A stretch of DNA of 64,000 nucleotides from Cupriavidus sp. U2 (GCF_009663685.2 NZ_RCOG02000012.1:603424-667423); one strand, 5' to 3'; counted from the first letter of the stretch, positions 36,009-45,422 are shown. Made by a program: numbers and translations. The notes: a model not told the origin generated them from the sequence alone.

Positions 36009-37532
36009 TCAGGCTTCTTCGGTCAGCAGCGACAGGCCCAGTCCGGCGCGGCGCCACAGCCACGGGCTCGGACGGTAGCGCATGTCACCGGTCAGGCGGT
36101 TCATGTTGCGCAGCACTTCCAGGATGACCGCGGCGCCGATCGTGTCGCCCAGCGCCAGCGGGCCTTTCGGATAGCCGAGGCCCAGGTTGACGGCCAGGTC
36201 GATATCGGTCGGCGTGGCGATGCGTTGCTGTGCGATGTCGCTGGCGATGTTGACGATGCAGCCGATGATGCGCTGGGCGATGAAGCCGGCCGAATCGCGG
36301 ATCACGGTCACGGGCACGCCATCGCTGGCGAACAGGCCGTGCGCGGCATCGCGGGCGGCGGCGCTGGTGGCTGGCGTGGTCATCAGCGTGCGGCGCTTGG
36401 TGGCTTCGAACGGCAGCAGCGTGTCGATGGCCACCACGCGCGTGGCGTCCAGGCCTTCTTCCAGCGCGGCGGTGGTGGCGTCCAGGCCCAGCGGCGTGAC
36501 CACGATCAGTGCATTGGCCGAAGGCTGGTTGCCGGCTTCGACGGTCACGCCGAGTGCAGTCAGCAGCTTCACGGTCATGGCGTGGCCGCGTTCGTTGGCG
36601 CGGCTTACCCACACGCTGGCCGGGCGCGCATCGGGCACCGGCCTTGCGGCGGGCACCTGCTTCTGGCCTTCCGGGTATGCGTAGAAGCCGGCGCCGGTCT
36701 TGCGGCCCAGCAGGCCCCCGACCGAACGCAGCGCCGTGATCGGCGACGGGCGGTAGCGCGGCTCCTGGTAGAACTGGTTGTAGATCGATTCCATCACCGG
36801 GTGCGACACGTCGAGCCCGGTCAGGTCCATCAGCTCGAACGGGCCCATACGGAAGCCGGCCTGCTCGCGCATGATGTTGTCGATGTCGACGAACTCGGCC
36901 ACGCCTTCCTGCGCGGCCTTCAGGCCCTCGATGTTCATGCCGCGGCCGGCATGGTTCACGATAAAGCCCGGCATGTCCTTGCAGCGCACCGGCGTATGGC
37001 CCATGCGGCGCGACAATTCCATCAGGCGGTCGCCCACGGCCGGGTCGCCGGACAGGCCATCGATCACTTCCACGACCTTCATCAGCGGCACCGGGTTGAA
37101 GAAGTGGTAGCCGACCACACGGCCCGGCTGCTTTGCGCCCACGGCAATGGCCGTGATCGACAGCGACGAGGTGTTCGACGCGATCACCGCGTCTTCACGC
37201 AGGATGGCTTCGAGCTTGGCCACCAGCTCGCGCTTGACGTCCAGGCGTTCGACGATGGCTTCCACCACCATGTCGCAGCCGGCCAGGTCTTCCAGTGCGC
37301 CGGCGGCCTTCACGCGGGCCAGCGCGGCGTCGCTGTCGGCGGCGCTGATCTTGCCCTTGTCGGCCAGCTTGGCAAAGGTATCCTGCAGGTACTGGCGCGC
37401 GGCGGCCACGGCCTGTGCGTTGGTATCGAACAGGTGTACGGTCAGGCCTGCCTGCGCGGCGATCTGGGCGATGCCGCGGCCCATGGCGCCAGTGCCAACG
37501 ATGCCGAGCGTCTGGATAGTGGAATTGCTCAT
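36009..37532 (-). CDS. 3-hydroxyacyl-CoA dehydrogenase, two-domain type
   Basis: A 507-residue NAD-dependent enzyme. The Rossmann fold starts at LGIVGTGAMGRGIAQIAAQAG near residue 9. ASNTSSLSITAIA and GYHFFNPVPLMKVVEVIDG (about 115-160) carry the catalytic His and Glu region. Two C-terminal 3HCDH domains follow, the second near 400-500 with RDSAGFIAQRIIGCIVNIA (seen in part). Length and duplication match PaaH-type dehydrogenases; a phenylacetate role is not supported because no paa genes are nearby. It likely acts in fatty or aromatic acyl-CoA oxidation. Confidence 0.92.
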   Translation of the reverse strand: MSNSTIQTLGIVGTGAMGRGIAQIAAQAGLTVHLFDTNAQAVAAARQYLQDTFAKLADKGKISAADSDAALARVKAAGALEDLAGCDMVVEAIVERLDVKRELVAKLEAILREDAVIASNTSSLSITAIAVGAKQPGRVVGYHFFNPVPLMKVVEVIDGLSGDPAVGDRLMELSRRMGHTPVRCKDMPGFIVNHAGRGMNIEGLKAAQEGVAEFVDIDNIMREQAGFRMGPFELMDLTGLDVSHPVMESIYNQFYQEPRYRPSPITALRSVGGLLGRKTGAGFYAYPEGQKQVPAARPVPDARPASVWVSRANERGHAMTVKLLTALGVTVEAGNQPSANALIVVTPLGLDATTAALEEGLDATRVVAIDTLLPFEATKRRTLMTTPATSAAARDAAHGLFASDGVPVTVIRDSAGFIAQRIIGCIVNIASDIAQQRIATPTDIDLAVNLGLGYPKGPLALGDTIGAAVILEVLRNMNRLTGDMRYRPSPWLWRRAGLGLSLLTEEA

Positions 37533-37708
37533 TGTTGGTCCAAAAAAGTTGTGGCTAAATTAGCACGATCGTACGTTTTCTGCACCTTTCGCGACAGAGG
37601 CGCCGCGCATGCGGCGTGCGCTGATCGGCCATGTCTGGCAGGGCAGACAGCGACGGTGCGGCCCCGGGCCGACACCGGCGATTCCATCCCAATTCGGAGA
37701 GAGACGAC

Positions 37709-38350
37709 ATGCTGAAGCTCTGCGGTTTTGCCGCCAGCAACTACTACAACAAGGTCAAGCTGGCGCTGCTGGAAAAAAACCTGCCGTTCGAGGAAGTGCT
37801 GGCCTGGATTGGCGAGACCGACCTGTCGGCATCGCCGCTGGGCAAGGTTCCCTACATCATCACCGATGCCGGCCCGCTGTGCGAGTCCGAAACCATCGTC
37901 GAGTACCTGGAAGCCACCTACATCCAGGCGCCGCTGCTGCCGCAGGACCCGTTCCAGGCCGGCAAGGTGCGTGAAATCATCACGTTCCTGGAGCTTTACC
38001 TGGAGCTGACCGCCCGCGAGCTGTACGCCGAAGCGTTCTTCGGCGGCAAGGTCAGTGACCGCGTCAAGGAGCGCCAGCGCAACCTGCTGGACAAGTACAT
38101 CCCCGCGTTCGGCCGTCTGGCGAAGTTCTCGCCATATATCGCCGGCGACTCGTTCACGCTGGCCGACTGCGCCGCCGTGTGCCATCTGCCGCTGATCTCG
38201 TCCTGCACGAAGATCATCTACGGCGAAGACCTGCTCGCGGGCCTGCCGGTCAAGGATTACCTGAAGGCGATGGCCGAGCGGCCGAGCGTGCAGAAGGTCA
38301 ACGCCGAACGCAAGGCCAACACCGAGCTGATGCTGAGCCGGAACAAGTAA
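37709..38350 (+). CDS. Glutathione S-transferase family protein
   Basis: A 213-residue two-domain protein. The N-terminal domain holds KLCGFAASNYYNKVKLALLE and GKVPYIITD with CESETIVEYLEAT. The C-terminal helices hold YIAGDSFTLADCAAVCHLPL. The Ser/Cys near the start could be the thiol-contacting residue. It is divergent from the hydroxyacyl-CoA dehydrogenase and ended by a clear terminator. Substrate unknown. Confidence 0.88.
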   Translation: MLKLCGFAASNYYNKVKLALLEKNLPFEEVLAWIGETDLSASPLGKVPYIITDAGPLCESETIVEYLEATYIQAPLLPQDPFQAGKVREIITFLELYLELTARELYAEAFFGGKVSDRVKERQRNLLDKYIPAFGRLAKFSPYIAGDSFTLADCAAVCHLPLISSCTKIIYGEDLLAGLPVKDYLKAMAERPSVQKVNAERKANTELMLSRNK

Positions 38351-38366
38351 CGCGCCAAATTAAGCA

Positions 38367-38400
38367 AAAAGCCCCGCGGCGGGAAGCCAGCGGGGCTTTT
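38367..38400. terminator. Terminator between the GST and the aminotransferase
   Basis: The stem AAAAGCCCCGC / GCGGGGCTTTT (11 bp) with a 12-nt loop, A-rich before and T-rich after. It can serve both convergent genes. Confidence 0.85.
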
Positions 38401-38442
38401 CTTCATGGCGGGGATGCGCGGCGCTTATAGCCGCCCGGCCGG

Positions 38443-39621
38443 TTAGAGCCTGGCCAGCCGCTCCAGCGCCAGCTTGAGCGTGTCTTCCTTCTTGGCGAAG
38501 CAGAAGCGCACCACGCCCGATTCGCGCGGCTCCGAATAGAACGCCGATACCGGAATGGCCGCAACGCCAATTTCGCGCGTCAGCCACATCGAGAAATCGG
38601 CCTCGCTCATATCGGAAATGGCCGAATAGTCGACGCACTGGAAGTATGTGCCGTCCGACGGCAGCAGCCTGAAGCGCGTATCGGCCAGCCCGGCGCGGAA
38701 GTAGTCGCGCTTGGCCTGGTAGAAGCCGGCCAGGTCCAGGTACGGCGCCGGGTCGGCCATGTAGTCGGCCAGGCCGTGCTGCACCGGCGTGTTCACCGTG
38801 AACACGTTGAACTGGTGCACCTTGCGGAACTCGTTCATCAGCGCAGCCGGCGCGGCCACGTAGCCGACCTTCCAGCCCGTGACGTGATAGGTCTTGCCGA
38901 AGCTCGACACCACGAAGCTGCGGCGCGCCAGTTCGGGGTGGCGCGACACCGATGCGTGCTGCTGGCCGTCGTAGACCATGTGCTCGTAGACCTCGTCGGA
39001 CAGCAGCAGGATGTCGGTGCCGGCCAGCAGGTCGGCCAGTTGCTGCATGTCTTCCGCGCGCCAGATCGTGCCGGTGGGGTTGTGCGGCGTGTTGATCATG
39101 ATCATGCGCGTCTTGGGCGTGATCGCGGCGGCCAGCTTGTCGAACGGAATACGGAACAGCGGGGCTTCCAGCCGCACCGGCACGGCCCTGGCGCCGGCCA
39201 GTTCGATCGACGGCAGGTAGCTGTCGTAGCACGGCTCCAGCACGATGACTTCGTCGCCGGGGTGCACGGCGCACAGGATGGCCGTCAGCAGCCCCTGCGT
39301 GGCGCCGGCCGTGACCGTGATCTCGGTGTTCCAGTCGTACTGATGGCCGTACAGGTTGGCGATCTTGCCGGCGATGGCCTGGCGCAGCTTCGGCACGCCG
39401 GCCATCGGCGGGTACTGGTTGTGCCCCGCGCGCATCGCGCCGGTCACGGCATCGACGATGCGCGGGTCGCAATCGAAGTCCGGAAAGCCCTGGCCCAGGT
39501 TCACGGCGTTCTTTTCGGCGGCCAGCGCCGACATCACGGTGAAGATCGTGGTGCCCACGTTGGGCAGGCGCGACAGCGGCGGATTCAGCGGATTCAGCGG
39601 GGCGAGGGTCGATTCGGACAT
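38443..39621 (-). CDS. PLP-dependent aminotransferase, methionine/kynurenine type
   Basis: A 392-residue fold type I aminotransferase. It has NLGQGFPDFDCDPRI near 41, TVTAGATQGLL near 102, NTPHNPTGTIW near 177, SDEVYEHMVYDG near 208 and SSFGKTYHVTGWKVGYV with the PLP lysine at 243. The GQGFPDF start is typical of YbdL methionine aminotransferase and kynurenine transaminases. A Pro/Leu repeat (PLNPLNPPLSRLP) leads the protein. The preferred amino acid cannot be decided. Confidence 0.9.
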   Translation of the reverse strand: MSESTLAPLNPLNPPLSRLPNVGTTIFTVMSALAAEKNAVNLGQGFPDFDCDPRIVDAVTGAMRAGHNQYPPMAGVPKLRQAIAGKIANLYGHQYDWNTEITVTAGATQGLLTAILCAVHPGDEVIVLEPCYDSYLPSIELAGARAVPVRLEAPLFRIPFDKLAAAITPKTRMIMINTPHNPTGTIWRAEDMQQLADLLAGTDILLLSDEVYEHMVYDGQQHASVSRHPELARRSFVVSSFGKTYHVTGWKVGYVAAPAALMNEFRKVHQFNVFTVNTPVQHGLADYMADPAPYLDLAGFYQAKRDYFRAGLADTRFRLLPSDGTYFQCVDYSAISDMSEADFSMWLTREIGVAAIPVSAFYSEPRESGVVRFCFAKKEDTLKLALERLARL

Positions 39622-39669
39622 GACTGGGCGGAAACGGAATAGGACCGGGCGGGAAACCAGAGCGACATT

Positions 39670-40218
39670 CTAGCGGGGATCGCCGGCCGGGGCGGGCGCG
39701 ACGGCTTCAGGCGCGCCTGCGGCATCGGCGGCGGCCTGCGCGGCCAGCCAGCCCGTGAAGGCCAGCGGCGTCAGCACGTCCACACCGCTGGTGCGGCGCA
39801 GGCGGCTCCTGAGCTTGAGGACGGCCTTGTCCTTCGACACCAGCAGCACCGCCCGCGCAAAGTGCGCCAGCTCGATGAACTTCTGGTCGTCGGTGTCGCG
39901 GCACCTGGGCAGGCGGATGGCGCCGGCGTCTGCCGGTTCGGGCGCCGGGGCCAGCGTGGTCAGGCGGTCCACCTCGGCCAGCGCGGCATCGATATCGACC
40001 GCGAACCGGGCAAATTGCGGATAAGCCAGCACCCGGCGCAGTTCTTCGCGGCAGTCGGCCCGGATGACCGGCGCGATGGCGCCCGACGCCAGCGCGGCGC
40101 GGATCGGCTCCACATGCGGATCGCGGAAGACCAGCAGGTCGACCCAGACATTGGAATCGAGTACGACGCGGGGGGCGGAGGTGCCGGGCAGGGCGCCGGC
40201 GGTGACTTCAGTGGGCAT
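39670..40218 (-). CDS. PIN-domain protein, putative toxin-type ribonuclease
   Basis: A 182-residue protein of the COG1569-like PIN group. Acidic metal-binding residues are in [14 protein letters not shown] (Asp21), the EELRRVL region, [14 protein letters not shown] and [10 protein letters not shown]. The C-terminus is an Ala/Pro-rich tail. No antitoxin gene is adjacent: the aminotransferase lies on one side and yaaA, divergent by 40 bp, on the other. It may therefore be a solitary nuclease and not half of a toxin-antitoxin pair. Confidence 0.82.
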   Translation of the reverse strand: MPTEVTAGALPGTSAPRVVLDSNVWVDLLVFRDPHVEPIRAALASGAIAPVIRADCREELRRVLAYPQFARFAVDIDAALAEVDRLTTLAPAPEPADAGAIRLPRCRDTDDQKFIELAHFARAVLLVSKDKAVLKLRSRLRRTSGVDVLTPLAFTGWLAAQAAADAAGAPEAVAPAPAGDPR

Positions 40219-40258
40219 TCGCTACAATCTCAGCTTTGTTTCTGCCCGCGATTTTGCC

Positions 40259-41044
40259 ATGCTCATCGTCCTGTCTCCCGCGAAGTCCCTGGACTACGAG
40301 ACACCGCCGCGCGTCAAGACCCACACGATGCCGCGCTTTATCGACCGTTCCGCCGCGCTGATCGAGCGCCTGCGCAAGCTGGCGCCGCAGGATGTGGCGT
40401 CGCTGATGGATATCTCCGACAAGCTGGCCGTGCTGAACGTGACCCGCTATGCGGACTGGTCGCCCGAATTCACGGCCGCCAACAGCAAGCAGGCCGTCCT
40501 GGCCTTCAACGGCGACGTCTACGATGGCCTGGACGCCAAATCGCTGTCCACCGACGATCTGGCGTTCGCCCAGAAGCACATTCGCATCCTGTCCGGCCTC
40601 TACGGCGTGCTGCGCCCGATGGACTGGATGCAGCCGTACCGGCTGGAAATGGGCACCCGGCTGGACAACGCCGCTGGCCGCGACCTGTACGCGTTCTGGG
40701 GCGACGATGTCACGAAGCTGCTCAACAAGGACATGGCCGACCTCAAGCACGAGGGCGCGGCCACGCTGGTGAACCTGGCGTCCGAGGAGTATTTCAAGGT
40801 GGTGCGCCCCAAGGTGCTCGACGCCCGTGTCATCACGCCGGTGTTCGAGGACTGGAAGGGCGGCCGCTACAAGATCATTTCGTTCCATGCCAAGCGCGCG
40901 CGCGGTACGATGGCCCGCTACGCGGTCACGCACCGGGTCACCGACCCGGCGCAGCTCAAGCGGTTCAAGGAAGACGGCTACGCGTTCGACAAGGCGGCTT
41001 CCGACGATGCCCGCTGGGTTTTCCGCCGCCGCCTGGAAGACTAG
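40259..41044 (+). CDS. yaaA: Peroxide-stress protein YaaA (DUF328)
   Basis: A 261-residue protein starting [19 protein letters not shown], the YaaA signature. Further landmarks are [22 protein letters not shown] (in part [20 protein letters not shown]), [11 protein letters not shown] and [15 protein letters not shown] near the end. E. coli YaaA limits free iron and protects DNA during peroxide stress and has a DNA-binding HhH-like fold. The start at 40259 gives the exact family N-terminus although no strong ribosome-binding site is seen. Confidence 0.95.
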   Translation: MLIVLSPAKSLDYETPPRVKTHTMPRFIDRSAALIERLRKLAPQDVASLMDISDKLAVLNVTRYADWSPEFTAANSKQAVLAFNGDVYDGLDAKSLSTDDLAFAQKHIRILSGLYGVLRPMDWMQPYRLEMGTRLDNAAGRDLYAFWGDDVTKLLNKDMADLKHEGAATLVNLASEEYFKVVRPKVLDARVITPVFEDWKGGRYKIISFHAKRARGTMARYAVTHRVTDPAQLKRFKEDGYAFDKAASDDARWVFRRRLED

Positions 41045-41062
41045 GAACAAAGGACAAATTCA

Positions 41063-42220
41063 ATGACCCCGGCACTCCCTACCTCGGCACTCCACGTTTC
41101 CTCGCGGTTCGATTCGGGCGCGATTGAAGTCGAAGCCATCGATCGCGCCGACGACATCCGCCTGCGCATCCGCGCCGATTCCCACGCCGATTTCCGCCAG
41201 TGGTTCCACTTCCGCCTGCAGGGTGCGGCGGGCCAGGCGTGCCGGCTCAAGTTCCTGAACGCCGGCGAGTGCACGTATCCCGACGGCTGGCGCGACTACC
41301 GCGCCGTGGCGTCCTACGACCGCGCGCACTGGTTCCGGGTGCCGACGCAGTACGACGGCACCACGATGACCGTCGAGTTCACGCCCGAACATGACAGCGT
41401 GTGGCTGGCGTACTTCGAGCCGTATTCCGACGAACGGCACCTGGCACTGCTGGCCACGTGCCAGCGGTCGCCGCTGGCGAAGCTGACGCACCTGGGCAGC
41501 ACCGTCGATGGCCGCGACCTGACCTGCGTGACGCTGGGCCAGCCGGGACCGGGCAAGAAGACGATCTGGATGATCGCGCGCCAGCATCCTGGCGAAAGCA
41601 TGGCCGAGTGGTTCTGCGAAGGCGTGCTGCAGCGCCTGACGGGCACCGGCGCGTGGCAGGGCGATCCGGTCGCGCGCAAGCTGCTCGACCGCGCCGTGTT
41701 CCATATCGTGCCGAACATGAATCCGGACGGTTCGTCGCGCGGCAACCTGCGCACCAATGCGGCCGGCGCGAACCTGAATCGCGAGTGGATGCAGCCGAGC
41801 GAGGAAACGAGCCCCGAGGTCTACCACGTGCGCCGCGCGATCGAGCGCACCGGCGTGGACCTTTTCTTCGACATCCACGGCGACGAGGCGCTGCCGTACA
41901 ACTTCGTGGCCGGCAGCGAGATGCTGCCCGGCTTTACCGACGCCCAGCGCGAGCAGCAGTCACGCTTTATCGAAGCGTTCAAGCGCGCCACGCCCGACTT
42001 CCAGGACGTGCACGGCTACGCCGCCAGCAAGTACAACGCCGACGCGCTGAAGCTGGCCTCGAAGTACATCGGCCATACCTTCGGCTGCCTGGCGCTGACG
42101 CTGGAAATGCCGTTCAAGGACAACGCCGACCTGCCCGACGCGGCCGTAGGCTGGAACGGCGCAAAAAGCGCGCTGCTGGGCACGGCCATGCTGCAGGCGA
42201 TCCTGGAGTATCTGGGCTGA
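41063..42220 (+). CDS. M14-family zinc carboxypeptidase, cytosolic type
   Basis: A 385-residue metallopeptidase. An N-terminal beta-rich domain (1-125, with FRQWFHFRLQGA and GWRDYRAVASYDR) precedes the peptidase domain. Zinc ligands are in ARQHPGESMAEWF (His and Glu) and DIHGDEALPYNF (His), and the catalytic Glu in CLALTLEMPFKD. NMNPDGSSRGNLR and AGANLNREWM are substrate-site motifs. There is no signal peptide, so it acts in the cytosol, like AGBL-type enzymes that trim C-terminal tails. It starts 18 bp after yaaA and is likely co-transcribed. Confidence 0.92.
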   Translation: MTPALPTSALHVSSRFDSGAIEVEAIDRADDIRLRIRADSHADFRQWFHFRLQGAAGQACRLKFLNAGECTYPDGWRDYRAVASYDRAHWFRVPTQYDGTTMTVEFTPEHDSVWLAYFEPYSDERHLALLATCQRSPLAKLTHLGSTVDGRDLTCVTLGQPGPGKKTIWMIARQHPGESMAEWFCEGVLQRLTGTGAWQGDPVARKLLDRAVFHIVPNMNPDGSSRGNLRTNAAGANLNREWMQPSEETSPEVYHVRRAIERTGVDLFFDIHGDEALPYNFVAGSEMLPGFTDAQREQQSRFIEAFKRATPDFQDVHGYAASKYNADALKLASKYIGHTFGCLALTLEMPFKDNADLPDAAVGWNGAKSALLGTAMLQAILEYLG

Positions 42221-42227
42221 GGCAAGG

Positions 42228-42270
42228 CGCTCTCCGCCTCCCTCTCCCACCTGTGGGAGAGGGAGGGGGA
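42228..42270. repeat. Dispersed palindromic repeat, copy F (diverged)
   Basis: CGCTCTCCGCC head, CCTCTCCCACC / TGTGGGAGAGGGAGG palindrome. It is less like the consensus than the other copies. It lies between the convergent M14 gene and the lipoprotein gene, where it may also help transcription termination. Confidence 0.7.
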
Positions 42271-42304
42271 TATCCACAGCGCGACAGGCGGCAGCGCGGC
42301 AGCC

Positions 42305-43093
42305 TCAGTTCTTCTTCTTCGTCTTGGAGGAGGAAGACGTGCTCTTGGCGCTTGCAGTCGATTTGGTCGTCGATTTGGTCGTCGACTTCGACGTGGACGA
42401 TGTCTTGGCGCTGCTCTTGCCCTTCTTCTTGCTGTGCGACGACGCCGTGGGCACAGCCGGCGCAGCCGCCGGCTCGGTGATCGTGTCGCCGTTGCTGTCG
42501 AGCAGTTCGTAGGCCAGCATCATCCCCTCGTTGTAGCCGCAGCGCACCTTGACCGGTTGCCACTGGGCCTCGCCCTTGCGCTTGTGGGCCGTGGCATTGA
42601 AGGTCACCACCGAACTCACCGGCACCGCCTGCTTGCCGGGCGAGAAGCGGCCTTCCCAACGTTCCTCGGCGGCCTGGCCGGCCGACAGCGCGCCGGTGGG
42701 GATCTTCAGCGCGTCATAGGACGCCGAACGCGGCACCACCCAGCTGGCGTGTGCGGCGCAGTCCGCCACGTCGGCCGTGGCATTCTCCGACTTCATCAGC
42801 TGCTCGCGCATCTGCGCGCGATACTCGGCCAGGCTCACGCGACCCTTGTCGGGCAGCGTGACCGTGGTGGTCGGTGGATTCTTGTTGACGACGGGCGGTG
42901 GCTTGACGGCAGCGGTGCTAGCCGGAGCGGTCGATGCGGTGGCGGGCGTGCCGGCCGGCGTGGCCGGGGCGGCGGCCTGGGCGGTGTCGTCGGTCGGCGC
43001 GGTGGCGCAGCCGGCCAGCGCGATCGCGCCTGCCACTGCGGCAGTCAGCAAGCGAAGCTGGCTGCCAAACAGTCTGGAAATTCGTTTGATCAC
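42305..43093 (-). CDS. Lipoprotein with Lys/Ser/Thr-rich C-terminal tail
   Basis: A 262-residue protein of unrecognised family. The signal ends in AIALAGCAT with the lipid cysteine at about 29. A Pro/Ala/Thr linker runs to about 75, and a conserved-looking middle (about 85-205) contains SLAEYRAQMREQLM, CAAHASWVVPRSASYD and VRCGYNEGMMLAYELLD. The last 50 residues are a highly basic repeat (KSTTKSTTKSTASAKSTSS) ending KTKKKN, resembling histone H1-like tails. The basic tail could bind cell-wall or nucleic acid polymers. Confidence 0.75.
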   Translation of the reverse strand: MIKRISRLFGSQLRLLTAAVAGAIALAGCATAPTDDTAQAAAPATPAGTPATASTAPASTAAVKPPPVVNKNPPTTTVTLPDKGRVSLAEYRAQMREQLMKSENATADVADCAAHASWVVPRSASYDALKIPTGALSAGQAAEERWEGRFSPGKQAVPVSSVVTFNATAHKRKGEAQWQPVKVRCGYNEGMMLAYELLDSNGDTITEPAAAPAVPTASSHSKKKGKSSAKTSSTSKSTTKSTTKSTASAKSTSSSSKTKKKN

Positions 43094-43277
43094 GGGATCG
43101 TCTTTGCCTGATTCAGCAAGGAGGGTTGGTGAAGGATTGCCATGATAGAGGAAAGCCTGCCGGCGAAGTTCCTAAATCTTGTTACCCTTCGTTCTAACTG
43201 CTTACAACTTGCGCGCATCAGGCGCTATTACCTGTACGCGGTAGCAGATGTCCCAGTGTTCATGCAACTCAGGCGAA

Positions 43278-43308
43278 CCCCGAGACACGCAAGTGACGTG
43301 TCCCGGGG
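43278..43308 (-). terminator. Hairpin behind the amidohydrolase gene
   Basis: CCCCGAGACACG / CGTGTCCCGGGG with one mismatch and a 7-nt loop, 38 bp downstream of the minus-strand stop. There is no long T run. The remaining spacer up to 43142 is slightly AT-richer and without a gene. Confidence 0.5.
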
Positions 43309-43345
43309 CGCCGGGCGCCATTGCAGCGCCCGTTCCGGACGTGTC

Positions 43346-44218
43346 TCAGAACGTGCTGGCGAAGCGCAGCAGGTCGTCCATCAGCGCGTTGAGGTCGCGC
43401 TTGAGCTTGTCGAAGCCCGCCGAGTGGGTCAGGCCCACCTCGTCCATGTAGAGCTTGCGGTTGACTTCGAGCTGCAGGCTGTGGCGGTTGGCTTGCGGCT
43501 GGCCCACCACGCGCACGATCTCCACCCCCTTGTAAGGGTGATTGCGCCACACGTCGTAGCCCATCTCCTTGAGCACCGCTTCCACGCGATCGGTGAAGCG
43601 CGTGTCGCACGTGGTGCCGTCGCGGTCGCCGACGACGAAGTCCGGATGCTGCAGGCCCGGATGCTCGGTCGCGAACTTCGCGGCCTCGCTCGGCATCGAG
43701 TGGCAGTTGATGTGGAACACGCGGCCATGGCGCGCCACGGCGGCGTCCGACAACGTCTGCAGCTGCGCGTAGTACGGCAGGTAGTAGTTGTCGATCCGTG
43801 CCTGCAGCTCCGCCACGCTCAGCTTGCGGTCGTAGATCGGCTCGCCCGTGTCCAGCACGCGCCAGACCAGTCCCTTGCCCAGGCGCGTCTTGGACGTTTC
43901 CTTCTTCAGGCCCGGCCAGGGCGCGTCCAGCAGCGCCGCGTCGATTTCCTCCAGGCCGCGGTTGGCGTCGAGGTAGCTGCGCGGGCATCCCGCGGCCAGC
44001 AGCGGGATGCCACGTGCCGGGGCATCGGCGTAGAGCTGTTCCACGAACGTGTCTTCCGCCTGCCGCAGCAGCGGCAGGGGCAGGTTAGCGGCGTAGCGGA
44101 AGTCCGCCGGGTACGTGGTGCAGCTATGCGGTGAGTCAAGAAAGAGCGGGCCGCACTCGCCTTCCGGCATCTGCAGGAAGTACGGGCTTTCCGCGGTCTT
44201 TCGTTCTGCTTCGGTCAT
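43346..44218 (-). CDS. N-formylglutamate amidohydrolase family protein
   Basis: A 290-residue hydrolase of the FGase family. Zinc-site segments are PLFLDSPHSCTTYPADF near residue 23, FVEQLYADA, SYLDANRGLEEIDA near 82 and HINCHSMPSEAAKF near 170. Relatives remove the formyl group from N-formylglutamate in histidine breakdown, but no hut genes are nearby, so the substrate may be another N-acyl amino acid. It is the second gene of a pair with a Bug protein (18-bp gap). Confidence 0.88.
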   Translation of the reverse strand: MTEAERKTAESPYFLQMPEGECGPLFLDSPHSCTTYPADFRYAANLPLPLLRQAEDTFVEQLYADAPARGIPLLAAGCPRSYLDANRGLEEIDAALLDAPWPGLKKETSKTRLGKGLVWRVLDTGEPIYDRKLSVAELQARIDNYYLPYYAQLQTLSDAAVARHGRVFHINCHSMPSEAAKFATEHPGLQHPDFVVGDRDGTTCDTRFTDRVEAVLKEMGYDVWRNHPYKGVEIVRVVGQPQANRHSLQLEVNRKLYMDEVGLTHSAGFDKLKRDLNALMDDLLRFASTF

Positions 44219-44236
44219 ACGAACTGCCGGTGAGGT

Positions 44237-45223
44237 TTAGTCCAGGGAAATCTTGGCGGCGGCTGCCACCTTCTTGTTCTTGGCCACTTCGGCGGCGATC
44301 TGCTGCGCAAAGTGCTGCGGCGTGTCGCCCACCGGGGTGGCGCCCAGCTTTTCGAGCTTGGCCTTCACCTCGGGCAGGGCCAGCACCTTGATGGCGGCGG
44401 CGTTCAGCTTGGCCTGGATATCGGCCGGCAGCTTGGCCGGGGCGATCAGGCCGAACCAGGCGGCGTCGTTCACTTCGGGCAGGCCCAGTTCGGCGAAGGT
44501 CGGCACGTTCGGCAGGGCGGCCACGCGCTTGGGCGCGGCCACGGCCAGCGCGCGCAGCTTGCCGCCTTCGATGAACGGCAGCGACGACGGCAGGTTGTCG
44601 AACAGGATCTGCACCTGGCCGGCCAGCGCGTCGTTCAGCGCCGGGCCCACGCCCTTGTACGGCACGTGCAGCAGTTCGGTCTTGCTGCTCATCTTGAACA
44701 GCTCGCCCATCATGTGCGACACGCTGCCGTTGCCGGCCGAGCCATAGGCCAGCTTGTTCGGCTCGGACTTGGCCAGCGCGATGAACGACTTCATGTCGGT
44801 GGCCTTCACGCCCGGGTGGATGCTCATCACGTTCGGCACCGACGCCAGGTTCGTGATCGTCGTGAAGTCCTTGGTGGCGTCGTACGACAGGCGCGGGTAC
44901 ACGGCCGGGTTGATGCCGTGCGTGGAAGCGGTGGCAATGCCCAGCGTGTAGCCGTCCGGCGCGGCCTTGGCCAGGTAGCCGGTGCCGATGCTGCCGCCGG
45001 CGCCGCCGCGGTTATCCACCACCACGGCCTGGCCCAGTTGCTGGCCCAGCTTGTCGGCGACGATACGCGCGACGATATCGGTGGTGCCGCCGGCCGGGAA
45101 TGGCACGACGAGCGTGATCGGCTTGGTCGGGTACGTGCCCTGGGCAAAGGCGGGGAGGGTCAGGCCGGCAGCAGCAAAGGCAGTGGCGGCGGCCAGGATC
45201 TTGAGCAGGGGACGGCGTTGCAT
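44237..45223 (-). CDS. Bug-family substrate-binding protein
   Basis: A 328-residue periplasmic protein with signal MQRRPLLKILAAATAFAAAG (seen in part) ending near PAFAQ. The Bug motif YPTKPITLVVPFPAGGTTD and VVVDNRGGAGGSIGTGYLAK follow. Its gene precedes the amidohydrolase, so the pair probably captures and hydrolyses one carboxylate-bearing compound. Divergent LysR gene upstream. Ligand unknown. Confidence 0.92.
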   Translation of the reverse strand: MQRRPLLKILAAATAFAAAGLTLPAFAQGTYPTKPITLVVPFPAGGTTDIVARIVADKLGQQLGQAVVVDNRGGAGGSIGTGYLAKAAPDGYTLGIATASTHGINPAVYPRLSYDATKDFTTITNLASVPNVMSIHPGVKATDMKSFIALAKSEPNKLAYGSAGNGSVSHMMGELFKMSSKTELLHVPYKGVGPALNDALAGQVQILFDNLPSSLPFIEGGKLRALAVAAPKRVAALPNVPTFAELGLPEVNDAAWFGLIAPAKLPADIQAKLNAAAIKVLALPEVKAKLEKLGATPVGDTPQHFAQQIAAEVAKNKKVAAAAKISLD

Positions 45224-45422
45224 CGAAAAGGAATCCGGTCGAAAGGTAAGGGAAAGGAGAGAGAGGCCGGTCTCTGCGGACCTGATGGGAAGCCTCGAAC
45301 GTGTGCAACTCAGGAGCCAAGCAAAAATTGTGCGTCCTGATTCTGCGCGCCAATGCAACTTCGTAGCAAACGATTTAAAATCCCTAGCTCATTCCATTTG
45401 GTATTGAAGTTAGGGGTGCAGT

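Noticed and set aside
33909..37715. A 1268-codon plus-strand open frame
   Set aside because: It is antisense to the phosphotransferase, enoyl-CoA hydratase and hydroxyacyl-CoA dehydrogenase genes and has the Arg/His/Gln-rich composition of a shadow frame.
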